Part shown: piece by piece, positions 27,286 through 37,059 of the stretch
Position numbering within the stretch: position 1 is the first letter of the stretch
Layout: every line of letters begins with the position of its first letter
From: Apilactobacillus xinyiensis
Lineage (GTDB): Bacteria > Bacillota > Bacilli > Lactobacillales > Lactobacillaceae
Direction: 5' to 3'
NCBI RefSeq assembly: GCF_019656235.1
Contig: NZ_BPLL01000003.1
Coordinates: forward strand, 25,880 to 89,879
Length of the DNA stretch: 64,000 bases
Made by a program: the position numbers and the translations under genes
Notes under the pieces: model-generated
Told to the model about the DNA's origin: nothing
The model's input: the letters and a program-made list of their open reading frames with translations, nothing else
The model's database searches: none

Positions 27286-29100
27286 TTAATCCTTGTCAAT
27301 CAACTGTTGTTTCTTTTTTAATTTGATGATTTCAATGGCTAGCTGAGTTTGACGATCAATATCCCCTAATCTAGTAGCTTCTTTAAATTCATCTTTTTTA
27401 GACTTTAATTTAATGTCTATCGGTGCTTGGTTCATAATTATATTAACATAATCATCTATCTCTTTTACACTACTTGTGCCTAAAACATTAGAAACTTCAA
27501 TATCAATCATTAACTTTTGTAAATTATCTTCCTTAATAAAATCAGTAAATTCAGATATGTTAAATTCATCATGTTCAGCAAAATATCCTTGTGCTAATAG
27601 AAAAAGCATTTGATATTTTTCATGAACAAAGTTAAATCCATCAATTCCCATAATCTGTATCCAAATATTATGATCATGAAGCATTCGATATAATAACATT
27701 CTTTCGGCATTTTCCACTTTGCTAATTAAACGTTTGTTATTAACAAGTTTAGATAACGACTCACGATTAGTACTAGTAGTTACTGAATTAGTAGGTTCAA
27801 AAGCATCTATTTCATCTAATTGTTTAATTAATATGTTTTTATCAATGTTAAACTGTTCAGTCAATTGATTTAAATATATTTCTCTTTCAATTGGCTTAGA
27901 CATTTTAGCAACTACTTTTAATACATCGCTAATATAAGAAGTTAAATCTTTTTCATTGTCTAAATTACGATTTAATTTCAAATATTGCATTTCAAATGAA
28001 ACCGGTGATTCCTTTGCTGAATCAACATAATTAAAGAATTTATCTTCACCATATTGTTTCCGGTATTCGTCAGGATCAATCCCTTTAGGCATTTTTATAA
28101 CACCTAAGTCTAATTGACTACCTTGTAAAAGTTTCAAAGCCCGATCAATCGCATTTTGTCCTGGAATATCACCATCATAACAAATATATAAATTTTTAGT
28201 ATGTCGCTTTATTTGATAAATTTGTTCCTTAGTTAAACTAGTCCCCATAGATGCTATTCCATTTTTGACATTCGACTGAAAAGCAGAGATAACATCCATA
28301 AATCCTTCAAACAAAATAACTGAATGTTGCTTTCTAATTTCGTCTTTAGCATTACTAAAATTAAAAAGCACTTTTCGTTTATTAAATATTTCAGTTTCTG
28401 GACTATTTAAATATTTAGCTTGATTATTTTGATCAAAAACCCTTCCAGAAAAAGCAACTACTGAACCATTAGTATCAGTAATTGGAAACATTATTCTATC
28501 AAAAAATCGATCTTTTAAATTCCCATCAGCATCCTCAATAAAAAGCCCTGATTTTCTTAGCAAATCATAAGAAATCTTTTTTTGTTTAAAAAATTCTTCT
28601 AATATTTTTTGCTGGGGAGCAAACCCTAATTGATAATGTTCAATTGTATCATCAGATAAGCCTCTATTTTTAAGGTATTCAAGAGCTTGTTCACCCATTT
28701 CGGTATTAATTAAAATATGGTGGTAAAGCTTCTTAGCGTCCTCATGTAAAGATATTAAATTCCTATTTGGACTATTTACATGATTATTGTTGTTTTCTAA
28801 ATACTTATCCGAAAGTTGAATTCCCTGCATATCTGCAACCTTAACTACTGAATCCGGAAATGATATGCCCTGTAAATCCATTAAAAATTTAAAAACGTTT
28901 CCTCCACGACCGCAGCTAAAGCAATGGAAAATCTGTTTATCTTCAGATACTGAAAATGAAGGTGTTTTTTCAGCTTGAAAAGGACATAAACCAAAATAGT
29001 TACTTCCCGATTTTTTTAGTTGAACAAATGAACTAATTACATCTAAAATATTAGTTTGATTTCTAACATTTTCAATAACCTCTTCTGGTATCATAGCCAA
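27286..29100 (-). CDS. dnaG: DNA primase DnaG
   Basis: Makes RNA primers for replication. The 604-residue protein has an N-terminal zinc-binding domain (CPFQAEKTPSFSV ... HCFSCGRGG, residues 35-65), a TOPRIM core (VILFEGFMDVISAF near 265 and CYDGDIPGQNA near 310) and a C-terminal helicase-binding domain. I start at TTG 29100, six bases after GGGGGTG, giving MAMIPEEVIENV, which is the lactobacillar N-terminus. The ATG two codons later is too distant from a site, and an ATG at 29115 contains the site itself. Confidence 0.95.
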   Translation of the reverse strand: MAMIPEEVIENVRNQTNILDVISSFVQLKKSGSNYFGLCPFQAEKTPSFSVSEDKQIFHCFSCGRGGNVFKFLMDLQGISFPDSVVKVADMQGIQLSDKYLENNNNHVNSPNRNLISLHEDAKKLYHHILINTEMGEQALEYLKNRGLSDDTIEHYQLGFAPQQKILEEFFKQKKISYDLLRKSGLFIEDADGNLKDRFFDRIMFPITDTNGSVVAFSGRVFDQNNQAKYLNSPETEIFNKRKVLFNFSNAKDEIRKQHSVILFEGFMDVISAFQSNVKNGIASMGTSLTKEQIYQIKRHTKNLYICYDGDIPGQNAIDRALKLLQGSQLDLGVIKMPKGIDPDEYRKQYGEDKFFNYVDSAKESPVSFEMQYLKLNRNLDNEKDLTSYISDVLKVVAKMSKPIEREIYLNQLTEQFNIDKNILIKQLDEIDAFEPTNSVTTSTNRESLSKLVNNKRLISKVENAERMLLYRMLHDHNIWIQIMGIDGFNFVHEKYQMLFLLAQGYFAEHDEFNISEFTDFIKEDNLQKLMIDIEVSNVLGTSSVKEIDDYVNIIMNQAPIDIKLKSKKDEFKEATRLGDIDRQTQLAIEIIKLKKKQQLIDKD

Positions 29101-29124
29101 AATAAACACCCCCATTATAAGAAC

Positions 29125-29154
29125 TTAAAGCCGCACTTTGAAGTGCGACTTTAA
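29125..29154 (-). terminator. Terminator hairpin after glyS
   Basis: A stem AAAGTCGCACTT / AAGTGCGGCTTT (one mismatch), followed by TTTAAG, lies about 50 bases past the glyS stop and ahead of dnaG. Confidence 0.75.
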
Positions 29155-29203
29155 AAATATAGATATTAAATGTTATCACATTTTAAATACTATTCCAAAT
29201 ATT

Positions 29204-31285
29204 TTACTTAATGATTAATTCATTTAAATCACCAAACCATTTAATCATATTAGAAATAATGGTCAATTGTTTTAAATGATTGTTTTTAATTTTTTCATCT
29301 TTAGCCATTACCATAGTTTGATCAAAATAATTATTAATTAAAATGGGTAGTTGCATTAATCTTTCATAAGCTTCTGAAGCATTTAATTCAAAATAGCCAT
29401 CTTGCATTGCATTAACTTTTTCAAACAACGCTTTTTCTGAATCATTTTCAAATAATGATGTATCCACTGTTAATTCATCTGGTTTAAATGAAGCTTTTTC
29501 TGAAATTCTTAAAACACGATTTAAAGCTTCTATAGAATCTTTAAAGTTATCATTATTTTTATCGTTATTAATGACATCAGCACTATCAAAAATAAATTTA
29601 ACATCCGCATTTAAGCCATTAGTCATTGCTTCAATAATATCATGTGAATATTTATCACCTTTTAGAATTTTTACAATTCTATCTTTAATAAATGCAACAA
29701 TTTCATTTATTTCTTTATCTTGGTCAAGATTTGGAGCAACATCGTTAGCATTTTCTAATTCAACAAATTTACTCATCATAGCTTTTAGTGGTAAATTAAG
29801 TTGTTTATCTTCAATAATTCTAACAATTCCGTTAGCTTGTCTTCTTAATGCATATGGATCATTAGATCCACTAGGGATCATCCCTGCAGCAAAGAAGGTT
29901 AAAATACTATCAAATTTGTCAGCTAAGGCTAAAACAGCTCCCACTTTACTTTGTGGCAATTGTCCATTTGCTGAAATAGGCATGTAATGTTCTCTAATAG
30001 CTGTGGCTACAACATTATTTTCGCCATTAATCAAAGCGTATTTTTCACCCATAACACCTTGAAGTTCAGAAAATTCACCTACCATGCCGGTAACTAAATC
30101 AAACTTATAAATGTTAGCTGCTCTAGATAAGTCAGTTAATTCTGATTGATTCAAGTTAACCATTTCACCAATGCAATTAGCAATAACGTTTACACGTTGC
30201 ATTTTTTCAAACATTGTGGAAATTTTATCATGAAAACTAACTTTTTTAAGCTTATCAACATAAAATTGTATATCATGTTTTTGATCTTCATGATAAAAGA
30301 ACATGGCATCTTCTAATCTAGCAGTTAAAACTTTTTCATTTCCAGTTGAAACGTTTTCCAAATATTCAGAATTTCCATTACGTACAGAAACAAAATAAGG
30401 TAATATTTTTTCATTATCAGCATCTTTAACATAGAAAAAGCGTTGATTATCGCGCATTGAAGTAATCAAAACTTCTGAAGGTAATTCTAAATATTTCTCG
30501 TTAAAGCTACCAAAAAAGGCAGTAGGCCATTCAACTAAATTGTTAACTTCTTCCAATAAGCCGGAATCAATATTGATGGTCCAATTATTATTAGCAGCAA
30601 TTTCATTAATTTGTGACTCAATTAATGCTTTACGTTTTTGAGCATCAACGATTACATACTCTTTTTCCAAATCACTTGCATAATCATTGGCATTATCAAT
30701 GCTTATATCTTTACCTAAGAAACGATGCCCACGACTAATTCGATCTGATTTAACATCTAAAATTTGAATAGGAATAACCTTATCATCTAGTAATGAAACA
30801 ATCCATCTAATTGGACGAATATATTCTAAGTTATAAACGTTCCATTTCATCATAGTTGAAAAGTTCATACTAGTAATAACATCTTTCATTCCAGAAAGAA
30901 TTTCTGCTACAGATTTACCTGGAATATGTTTTTGAACAAAAACGTATTCTGTACCTTTAACTTCCTTAAAAGTAATATCATCAGTAGTCATACCTTGTCC
31001 CTTAGAGAATCCGATTGCAGCTTTAGACCAATTACCTTCACTATCTAAAGCAATCTTTTTAGCCGGACCCTTTACAGATTCATCAATATCAGGTTGTTTG
31101 TCAGCTAAACCTTCAATTTTAATTGTTAGTCGACGAGGAGTTGAAAATGGAATTATGTCAGAATAATCCATTCTGGTTTCCTTTAAATACTTTTTAGTTC
31201 TATCAACTAACTGTTTAATACTAGGAGTTACCGCATGTGCGGGCATTTCTTCTAAGCCAATTTCCAATAGAAATGTATGAGCCAT
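29204..31285 (-). CDS. glyS: Glycine-tRNA ligase beta subunit
   Basis: The 693-residue beta subunit of the heterotetrameric bacterial glycyl-tRNA synthetase; it holds tRNA-binding domains. The N-terminus FLLEIGLEEMPA, the RPIRWIVSLLDDKVIPI block near residue 160 and the LALADKFDSILTFFAAG region near 420 (HD-like domain) match GlyS. It begins one base after the glyQ stop with AAGGAGG inside glyQ, so both subunits are made from one T-box-controlled mRNA. Confidence 0.97.
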   Translation of the reverse strand: MAHTFLLEIGLEEMPAHAVTPSIKQLVDRTKKYLKETRMDYSDIIPFSTPRRLTIKIEGLADKQPDIDESVKGPAKKIALDSEGNWSKAAIGFSKGQGMTTDDITFKEVKGTEYVFVQKHIPGKSVAEILSGMKDVITSMNFSTMMKWNVYNLEYIRPIRWIVSLLDDKVIPIQILDVKSDRISRGHRFLGKDISIDNANDYASDLEKEYVIVDAQKRKALIESQINEIAANNNWTINIDSGLLEEVNNLVEWPTAFFGSFNEKYLELPSEVLITSMRDNQRFFYVKDADNEKILPYFVSVRNGNSEYLENVSTGNEKVLTARLEDAMFFYHEDQKHDIQFYVDKLKKVSFHDKISTMFEKMQRVNVIANCIGEMVNLNQSELTDLSRAANIYKFDLVTGMVGEFSELQGVMGEKYALINGENNVVATAIREHYMPISANGQLPQSKVGAVLALADKFDSILTFFAAGMIPSGSNDPYALRRQANGIVRIIEDKQLNLPLKAMMSKFVELENANDVAPNLDQDKEINEIVAFIKDRIVKILKGDKYSHDIIEAMTNGLNADVKFIFDSADVINNDKNNDNFKDSIEALNRVLRISEKASFKPDELTVDTSLFENDSEKALFEKVNAMQDGYFELNASEAYERLMQLPILINNYFDQTMVMAKDEKIKNNHLKQLTIISNMIKWFGDLNELIIK

Positions 31286-31286
31286 C

Positions 31287-32213
31287 TTATTTATCCTCCT
31301 TATCGTCTTTTAGCAATTCTGCTCGTTTCTTTTCATCTTTAATTAATGGGAAGCCTCGTTTTTTACGTTCAGCAATAAACGCTTTGGCAATTGAACGAGC
31401 CATATTTCTAATTCTAGATAAATAACCAGCACGTTCAGTTACAGAAACCGCTCCTCTGGCATCTAACAAGTTAAATGTGTGACTACATTTTAGTACATAA
31501 TCATATGCTGGATGCACTAAACCATTAGCAATCTGTTTCTTAGCTTCTTTTTCAAAAGAATCAAACATATCTAAAAGCATTTCTTGATTACTTTCTTCAA
31601 AACTATACTTAGAATGTTCATATTCGGGTTCTTTAAAGATATCACCATATTTAACACCATCACCCCATTCTAAGTCATAAACACTGTTTACATCTTGAAT
31701 GTAGGAGGCTAGTCTTTCTAATCCGTAAGTAACTTCAGCAGCAACTGGGGCCATAACTTGGCCACCAACAATTTGGAAGTAAGTAAATTGAGTAACTTCC
31801 ATTCCGTCTAGCCAAATTTCCCAACCGACACCGGCACAACCCATTGAAGGATTTTCCCAGTTATCTTCAACAAATCGAATATCATGTTCTAACGGATTAA
31901 TACCTAACTCTTTTAGACTACCTAAATATAATTCTTGAATATTCTCTGGAGAAGGTTTCATAATTACTTGGAATTGATGATGTTGGTATAAACGATTTGG
32001 ATTTTCACCATATCTACCATCTGCTGGTCTTCTAGAAGGCTCAACATATGCAGCATTCCATGGTTCTGGTCCGATTGCTCTTAAAAAGGTGTATGGACTC
32101 ATTGTACCTGCACCCTTTTCAGTATCATAGGATTGCATTAACATGCAACCTTGTGATGACCAATATTGTTGCAATTTTAAAATTATTTCTTGCATTGAAA
32201 GTTTTTTTGTCAT
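31287..32213 (-). CDS. glyQ: Glycine-tRNA ligase alpha subunit
   Basis: The catalytic class II subunit, 308 residues, that forms glycyl-adenylate. It shows [25 protein letters not shown] at the start, the [21 protein letters not shown] block (motif 2 region) and [13 protein letters not shown] near 155. The frame extends five codons upstream to a TTG, but GGAGG six bases before the ATG at 32213 sets the start. It is the first gene after a Gly-type T-box leader. Confidence 0.97.
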   Translation of the reverse strand: MTKKLSMQEIILKLQQYWSSQGCMLMQSYDTEKGAGTMSPYTFLRAIGPEPWNAAYVEPSRRPADGRYGENPNRLYQHHQFQVIMKPSPENIQELYLGSLKELGINPLEHDIRFVEDNWENPSMGCAGVGWEIWLDGMEVTQFTYFQIVGGQVMAPVAAEVTYGLERLASYIQDVNSVYDLEWGDGVKYGDIFKEPEYEHSKYSFEESNQEMLLDMFDSFEKEAKKQIANGLVHPAYDYVLKCSHTFNLLDARGAVSVTERAGYLSRIRNMARSIAKAFIAERKKRGFPLIKDEKKRAELLKDDKEDK

Positions 32214-32239
32214 TGTTATCCTCCCCAATTTTAATCCAT

Positions 32240-32283
32240 AAAAAAAACCTATGTAAAAAAGTAATAAACAATTTTACATAGGG
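32240..32283 (-). terminator. T-box leader terminator of glyQS
   Basis: An 11-bp stem CCTATGTAAAA / TTTTACATAGG followed by eight T lies 3' of the T-box sequence. Uncharged tRNA-Gly should favour the competing antiterminator. Confidence 0.92.
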
Positions 32284-32465
32284 ACGATATAATCGCGGTT
32301 CCACCCTAATTTTGGACTAATCAAAAATCCAACAACTTAATTTAAAGAGTTCAAAAAGCGCCAATATCCTTTTATAATCTATGATTAGCTCACACCACAT
32401 CTAATCTCGCTGAAAAAAATTATAAAATAATTCTTTTATCTTAACTCTAATTATTCATATAGTTT
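32240..32465 (-). promoter_or_regulatory. Glycine T-box riboswitch upstream of glyQS
   Basis: The minus strand has the T-box core AGGGTGGAACCGCG at 32294-32307 with the terminator behind it. Stem I begins near AGCGAGA; its 3' side ends GGC-GCTTTT, and the GGC at 32360-32362 occupies the same position as GAC in the hisS leader of this window, so I read it as a Gly specifier. The compact leader fits glyQS T-boxes. Uncharged tRNA-Gly is expected to turn on glyQS. Confidence 0.94.
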
Positions 32466-32466
32466 A

Positions 32467-32495
32467 ATATTAAATTAGCTATTATAAAAAGTCAA
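32467..32495 (-). promoter_or_regulatory. Predicted glyQS promoter
   Basis: Minus strand -35 TTGACT (32490-32495) and -10 TAATAT (32467-32472) with a 17-bp spacer, directly ahead of the T-box leader and just past the recO stop. Confidence 0.72.
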
Positions 32496-32497
32496 TT

Positions 32498-33259
32498 TTA
32501 TATTTTAAAATTATTCATTTGATCTAAAAATTTTTTACTTTTTAACTTTATTCCTAAATCATTTTCATAAATATTATCAAAAAAAGAACGCAATTCTTTT
32601 TTGGTTTGATTATTAACTTTAATATTATTAATTTTAGAAAGTTCGATAATAGAAAATTTACGTAGGTAATAAATTGTCTTTTTGTCCAATCTTAATCGAC
32701 ATAAATCTTGATTAAAGTGGTTAGAACATATTAATCCGCCCATCTTTTCAGAATAGTCTAAATCTAAATCAGAACGACCGCAAATCACACACCCGCGTAA
32801 TTCTGGGGCGACTCCAAAAACGGATAATAGCTGAAGTTCCATGATGTTAGTAACAATCTGTGGATCCATTCCAACATTTATTAGCTTTAAACTATAGAAT
32901 AATTTATTAAACCACTCTAGACTATGATAACCATCTTCAAAGGCTGTATCTAAAAGATTCATAATATAAGTCGCATATGCATTTAGATAAATATCTTCAG
33001 ATATATTTAAATAATGTTTAACATCAATTGGACTAATAATATAACACAACAAATCTTTTTTTATGTTACCAGTGTATTTGCCATAACTAAATGGCAAAAT
33101 ATCAGCAGCTAATTTATAATTCTTTTTTCTAGCCCCTCTTAAAAAAAACATTTTAGGACCAAATTCAGCAGTGAAAAATTTAACTAGCATATCATGTTCA
33201 CGATAATTTTTACGATACATTAAAATCCCGTGAAAATCTATATAGTGATAATTTTTCAT
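32498..33259 (-). CDS. recO: DNA repair protein RecO
   Basis: Recombination mediator that with RecR loads RecA onto SSB-coated DNA. The 253-residue protein has the N-terminal OB-fold (FHGILMYRKNYREHDMLVKFF) and a zinc site with CVICGRSD and, 20 residues on, ICSNH around residues 160-185. Length is normal. It ends the phoH-ybeY-dgkA-era-recO operon, 21 bases after era, with AGGTGG upstream. Confidence 0.94.
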   Translation of the reverse strand: MKNYHYIDFHGILMYRKNYREHDMLVKFFTAEFGPKMFFLRGARKKNYKLAADILPFSYGKYTGNIKKDLLCYIISPIDVKHYLNISEDIYLNAYATYIMNLLDTAFEDGYHSLEWFNKLFYSLKLINVGMDPQIVTNIMELQLLSVFGVAPELRGCVICGRSDLDLDYSEKMGGLICSNHFNQDLCRLRLDKKTIYYLRKFSIIELSKINNIKVNNQTKKELRSFFDNIYENDLGIKLKSKKFLDQMNNFKI

Positions 33260-33280
33260 AACATTACCACCTTAATAGTA

Positions 33281-34189
33281 TTAGTAATTGTCTTTACGAT
33301 ATCCCAAAGATTTTAGCATAGCCGATTTATCACGCCATCCTGGTTGAACTTTAACCCATAGTTCTAAGAATACTTTGCTTCCAAGCAAATCTTCAATATC
33401 TTGTCGAGCTAACGTTCCAATCTTTTTCAACATTGCACCTTTTTTACCAATCACAATTCCTTTTTGACCGTCACGTTCCACAATAATTGTAGCTTCAATA
33501 TGAACTTTTTCGTTGTCTTGAGACTTCATACTTTGAACTTCTACAGCTACTGAATATGGAATTTCTTGTCTAGTTAGCATCAATATTTTTTCACGAATTA
33601 GTTCAGAAACAATAAATCTTTCTGGATGATCAGTAACTTGATCTTCTGGATAATATTGTGGACCTTCAGGTAACTTATGTTCTAAATTATCTAATAATTC
33701 ATCTACATTGTTTCCCTGTAAAGCTGAAATTGGAAACACTTCACTCCAATCAAGAGCATTCTTATAGGTATCCATAATGTCTAATAACTTGTTAGGATTG
33801 ATATCATCAATCTTGTTAATTAATAAGTAAATTGGTTTATCAACTTTCTTTAACTTATCAATAATAAAATTGTCACCAGCGCCCCTAGTCTCAGTAGCAC
33901 TAACCATGAATAAAACTGCATCAACCTCATTCAAAGCAGATAAAGCTGAATCTTCCATAAAATCATCTAATTTATTAATTGGTTTATGAATTCCTGGTGT
34001 ATCTAAGAATACTATTTGAGCATCATCGGTGGTATATACACCTTGTATTTTATTTCTAGTAGTTTGAGCTTTATCACTCATAATTGCTATTTTTTGACCA
34101 ATAATTCGATTCAAAAATGTAGATTTTCCAACATTTGGACGTCCTACAATCGCAACAAATCCTGAACGAAATTCCTTATTATCATTCAT
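33281..34189 (-). CDS. era: GTPase Era
   Basis: Essential GTPase that binds 16S rRNA near its 3' end during 30S assembly. The 302-residue protein has G1 GRPNVGKST near residue 15, G3 DTPGIHKP near 62, G4 NKID near 125, and a C-terminal KH domain ([13 protein letters not shown] near 245, ending [13 protein letters not shown]). The ATG at 34189 follows GGAGG by eight bases; the upstream ATG at 34204 overlaps the site. It lies 14 bases after dgkA. Confidence 0.96.
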   Translation of the reverse strand: MNDNKEFRSGFVAIVGRPNVGKSTFLNRIIGQKIAIMSDKAQTTRNKIQGVYTTDDAQIVFLDTPGIHKPINKLDDFMEDSALSALNEVDAVLFMVSATETRGAGDNFIIDKLKKVDKPIYLLINKIDDINPNKLLDIMDTYKNALDWSEVFPISALQGNNVDELLDNLEHKLPEGPQYYPEDQVTDHPERFIVSELIREKILMLTRQEIPYSVAVEVQSMKSQDNEKVHIEATIIVERDGQKGIVIGKKGAMLKKIGTLARQDIEDLLGSKVFLELWVKVQPGWRDKSAMLKSLGYRKDNY

Positions 34190-34203
34190 TAAATTATCCT
34201 CCA

Positions 34204-34602
34204 TTACCTAATTAATTTTAAAAAAGATGGTATAAAAATCAAACATCCAATTATAATAGCAAATAAAGCAGATATTAAAACGCCACCAGAAGCCACGTCT
34301 TTAGCTTTCTTAGCTAAGATACTGTAATGATTATCAACTATTAAATCAACTACTGTTTCAACGATAGTATTAAGTACTTCCGCTGCAATTACCAAAAAAA
34401 TTGCTGTAACAATCCATAACCAATCATTTATATTGATTTTTAAAAATATACCTAACATAAAAGCAAATGCTGAAGCCAAAATATGAAAACGAAAGTTTCT
34501 TTCTTCAGTTACTAAAGCCCAAATTCCTTGTAGGGCATGCATCAAAGATTGACAAAAATTTTTATTTTTGCCAATCTGCTTAACATTATCTTTTAAGGCC
34601 AT
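34204..34602 (-). CDS. dgkA: Diacylglycerol/undecaprenol kinase family protein
   Basis: A 132-residue integral membrane kinase of the DgkA/UdpK family. Motifs EERNFRFH near residue 34 and [15 protein letters not shown] near 75 hold the conserved glutamates and asparagine, and three hydrophobic helices are visible. In Gram-positive bacteria members phosphorylate undecaprenol, feeding the lipid carrier for wall polymers, and less so diacylglycerol. It overlaps the end of ybeY by 17 bases. Substrate preference is by family and cannot be read from the sequence. Confidence 0.92.
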   Translation of the reverse strand: MALKDNVKQIGKNKNFCQSLMHALQGIWALVTEERNFRFHILASAFAFMLGIFLKININDWLWIVTAIFLVIAAEVLNTIVETVVDLIVDNHYSILAKKAKDVASGGVLISALFAIIIGCLIFIPSFLKLIR

Positions 34603-35065
34603 AAGAATCCATTATTTTTCTTTGTAGTGGGAACATAACCGCTTCATCTTCAGGCTTCATATGATCATAACCATTTAAGTGTAAAAATCCATGTACTACT
34701 AAAAAGCCTAACTCTCGCTCATAAGAATGATTTAAAAATTCAGCTTGCTCAGCTACCTTATCAATTGAAACAAATATGTCACCTATATTTTTAGGTATTT
34801 CGGCTTGCATTTCATCATCCATAATAATTGGAAAATCATCACTATCATCTTCGATAGCAAAACTAATTACATCAGTAGCGCGATCAACACCACGATATTT
34901 TTTATTAATTTGTTGAATTCTATCATTATTAACAAATGTAACTGACATTTCAGTGTTTTCAGCTAAATTAATATATTTACCTGCATATTCTAAAATGTCT
35001 TTAATCAAGTCAATATGTTTTTGTGGTACTTTACTCTTGGTTTCATCGTAAATTTCTAAATCCAT
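34586..35065 (-). CDS. ybeY: rRNA maturation endoribonuclease YbeY
   Basis: Zinc-dependent single-strand endoribonuclease that matures the 16S rRNA 3' end. The 159-residue protein shows the metal-binding signature HGFLHLNGYDH (HxxxHxxxxxH) near residue 125 and YRGVDRATDVISFA near 60. It follows phoH by 15 bases and overlaps dgkA, a conserved operon. Confidence 0.95.
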   Translation of the reverse strand: MDLEIYDETKSKVPQKHIDLIKDILEYAGKYINLAENTEMSVTFVNNDRIQQINKKYRGVDRATDVISFAIEDDSDDFPIIMDDEMQAEIPKNIGDIFVSIDKVAEQAEFLNHSYERELGFLVVHGFLHLNGYDHMKPEDEAVMFPLQRKIMDSYGLKR

Positions 35066-35080
35066 GTTATCTTCCTTAAA

Positions 35081-36055
35081 CTAATTATTTTTAACGTTAT
35101 ATTTATCATATGCATCAATAATTTTGGCTACTACTGGATGACGAACTACGTCAGCCGAATTGAAGGTTACAAATCTAATTTTATCAACATCTTGCAAAAT
35201 CTTTTGAGCCTGTACTAAACCGCTACTAGCATGTTTAGGTAAATCAATTTGTGATATATCACCGTTAACAATCATTTTAGAATTAAAACCTAATCTAGTT
35301 AAAAACATCTTCATTTGTGCGGTAGTAGTGTTTTGTGCTTCGTCTAATATTACAAAAGCTGAATCTAGAGTCCTTCCACGCATATACGCTAATGGTGCAA
35401 TTTCAATAACTTCTCGTTCCATTAATCTAGCAGTATGCTCCGTGCCTAAAACAGCATGCAAAGCATCATAAATAGGTCTTAAATATGGATCCACTTTTTC
35501 TTTTAAATCACCTGGCAAAAAGCCAAGACTCTCACCCGCTTCAACAGCAGGTCTAGTTAAAATAATTTTTTCTACCGTTCCTCGTTTAAGAGCAGCTACT
35601 GCCATAACGACTGCCAAAAAGGTCTTACCCGTTCCAGCTGGTCCAATGCCAAAGGTAATGTCGTTTCTAGACACAGATTGAACATATTGACGTTGTCCAA
35701 AGTTTTTCACACGAATAGGTTTACCATTATTATCTTTAATTAAGATTTGATTATACAGGTCTTGAAAATGTTTTAAAGTGCCATTTTTAGCCATGTTCAT
35801 AGCACTAACAACATCACTACTATTGATAGAAATACCTTGCTGAATCAAATCTAATAAATTGCTTAATATTTGAATAACAGCATTAACATTTTCTTTGAGA
35901 CCTAAAACATTAATTTCTGTTCCAAAAGGATTGATTGTAACTTCCATGCCTTCTTCAAGCAAAAACATAAACTTATTTTGCGCCCCAAGTAGTAAGGGTT
36001 CATCATCTAAATTATTTAGTATAAATTGCTTTTTAATCTTAGAGTTTTCAGCCAA
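35081..36055 (-). CDS. phoH: PhoH-like ATPase
   Basis: A 324-residue cytoplasmic P-loop protein. Walker A is GPAGTGKTFLAVV near residue 138 and Walker B is FVILDEAQNTT near 235; an N-terminal KH-like segment precedes them. PhoH proteins are predicted RNA-linked ATPases or helicases, and their linkage to ybeY suggests a role in rRNA processing. The start is TTG at 36055 with AAAGGAG about ten bases upstream. It heads the phoH-ybeY-dgkA-era-recO operon. Confidence 0.94.
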   Translation of the reverse strand: MAENSKIKKQFILNNLDDEPLLLGAQNKFMFLLEEGMEVTINPFGTEINVLGLKENVNAVIQILSNLLDLIQQGISINSSDVVSAMNMAKNGTLKHFQDLYNQILIKDNNGKPIRVKNFGQRQYVQSVSRNDITFGIGPAGTGKTFLAVVMAVAALKRGTVEKIILTRPAVEAGESLGFLPGDLKEKVDPYLRPIYDALHAVLGTEHTARLMEREVIEIAPLAYMRGRTLDSAFVILDEAQNTTTAQMKMFLTRLGFNSKMIVNGDISQIDLPKHASSGLVQAQKILQDVDKIRFVTFNSADVVRHPVVAKIIDAYDKYNVKNN

Positions 36056-36132
36056 TACAGCTTTCTCCTTTACAAGTTTTATTAATCAAATATTAGCATA
36101 ATTTTATACTTAAAAAAAGCAGTTTGTTCTAT

Positions 36133-36169
36133 GTATGATACTAACTAACAACTGTGTTAATTAGTATAC
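36133..36169. repeat. Inverted repeat between yqeY and phoH
   Basis: Imperfect palindrome GTATgATACTAAcTAACA / TGTTAATTAGTATAC with a four-base loop. It lies nine bases past the yqeY stop, so it may be a terminator, but no T-run follows at once. Confidence 0.45.
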
Positions 36170-36177
36170 GAAATATA

Positions 36178-36621
36178 TTATTTTAGTTGAGATTTGACAG
36201 CTTGGTTAACTAAATTACCGTCAGCCTTACCTTTAACCTTAGGCATAACTGCTCCCATAACTTTACCAAAATCAGACATGTTAGAAGCACCAACTTGCTC
36301 AATTGCTTCAGCAACTACTTGATTAATTTCATCTTCTGATAGTTGCTTAGGCAAATAGTCTTTCAAAATAGATAATTCAGCTTCTTGTTGTTCTACTAAA
36401 TCATCTCTACCAGCTTCTTTGAATTCATCAATTGATTCTTTATGTTGTTTGGCTTCACGACTAACAACCGTTATTTCTTCTTCATCTGATAAATCATGAC
36501 CTAACTTAATTTTTTCATTCATTAGAGAAGCCTTAAGCATTCTTACAACGGTAAGCTTAACTTTGTCATGTGCTTTCATAGCGTTCTTTAAATCAGTCAT
36601 TAGCGAATTAGCTATACTCAT
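36178..36621 (-). CDS. yqeY: GatB/YqeY domain protein
   Basis: A 147-residue helical protein of the YqeY family, related to the C-terminal tRNA-binding tail of GatB and GluRS-type proteins. It opens with a segment including DLKNAMKAHDKVKLTVVRML and ends with the small domain DFGKVMGAVMPKVKGKADG, both typical. Direct substrate is unknown. It follows rpsU, the common rpsU-yqeY pair, with a terminator between them, so it may be partly independently expressed. Confidence 0.93.
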   Translation of the reverse strand: MSIANSLMTDLKNAMKAHDKVKLTVVRMLKASLMNEKIKLGHDLSDEEEITVVSREAKQHKESIDEFKEAGRDDLVEQQEAELSILKDYLPKQLSEDEINQVVAEAIEQVGASNMSDFGKVMGAVMPKVKGKADGNLVNQAVKSQLK

Positions 36622-36650
36622 AATATAATCCCCTTTTGTAAAAAATAATA

Positions 36651-36686
36651 AAAAACGCTCCTGGATTTAAACAGGGGCGTTTTTTA
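36651..36686 (-). terminator. Rho-independent terminator after rpsU
   Basis: G+C-rich stem AAAAAACGCCCCTG / CAGGAGCGTTTTTT with one mismatch and a T-run, seven bases past the rpsU stop. Some read-through could express yqeY. Confidence 0.9.
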
Positions 36687-36692
36687 CAATAA

Positions 36693-36884
36693 TTAGAAGC
36701 GACGTTTTTTCTTGTTATTGCGTTTACGTGCTGCTTCAGATTTTAACTTACGTTTAACACTTGGTTTTTCGTAGAATTCTCGTTTACGGTATTCTCTCAA
36801 TGTACCGTTTTTAGAAACTGTACGTTTGAAACGACGAAGAGCATCATCAAAAGACTCGTTTTTACGAACAACTGTTTTTGACAT
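36693..36884 (-). CDS. rpsU: 30S ribosomal protein S21
   Basis: A 63-residue very basic ribosomal protein. It begins [19 protein letters not shown] and ends in a Lys/Arg-rich tail, standard for bS21. The frame extends nine codons upstream, but GGAGGGA directly before the ATG at 36884 sets the start. It has a strong promoter and its own terminator. Confidence 0.97.
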   Translation of the reverse strand: MSKTVVRKNESFDDALRRFKRTVSKNGTLREYRKREFYEKPSVKRKLKSEAARKRNNKKKRRF

Positions 36885-36961
36885 ATGAAAATTCCCTCCC
36901 TCCGAATTCAAAATACAACTTGTTTAAAATGTGTTTTAACAACTTAAACCGGTTCTTAATA

Positions 36962-36990
36962 ATTATACAAAAATAAATATTATACGTCAA
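36962..36990 (-). promoter_or_regulatory. Predicted rpsU promoter
   Basis: On the minus strand -35 TTGACG (36985-36990), 17-bp spacer, -10 TATAAT (36962-36967). It is among the best consensus promoters in the window and lies about 75 bases ahead of rpsU. Confidence 0.85.
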
Positions 36991-37059
36991 TCTTTCTATG
37001 AAAAATAAAATTAAAATAATTATGCTAGAATATAGTAAAAAGCAAGGGAGCATTAAATT

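Noticed and set aside
36862..37053. Open frame covering the rpsU upstream region
   Set aside because: It overlaps the strong rpsU promoter and the rpsU start and has no binding site.
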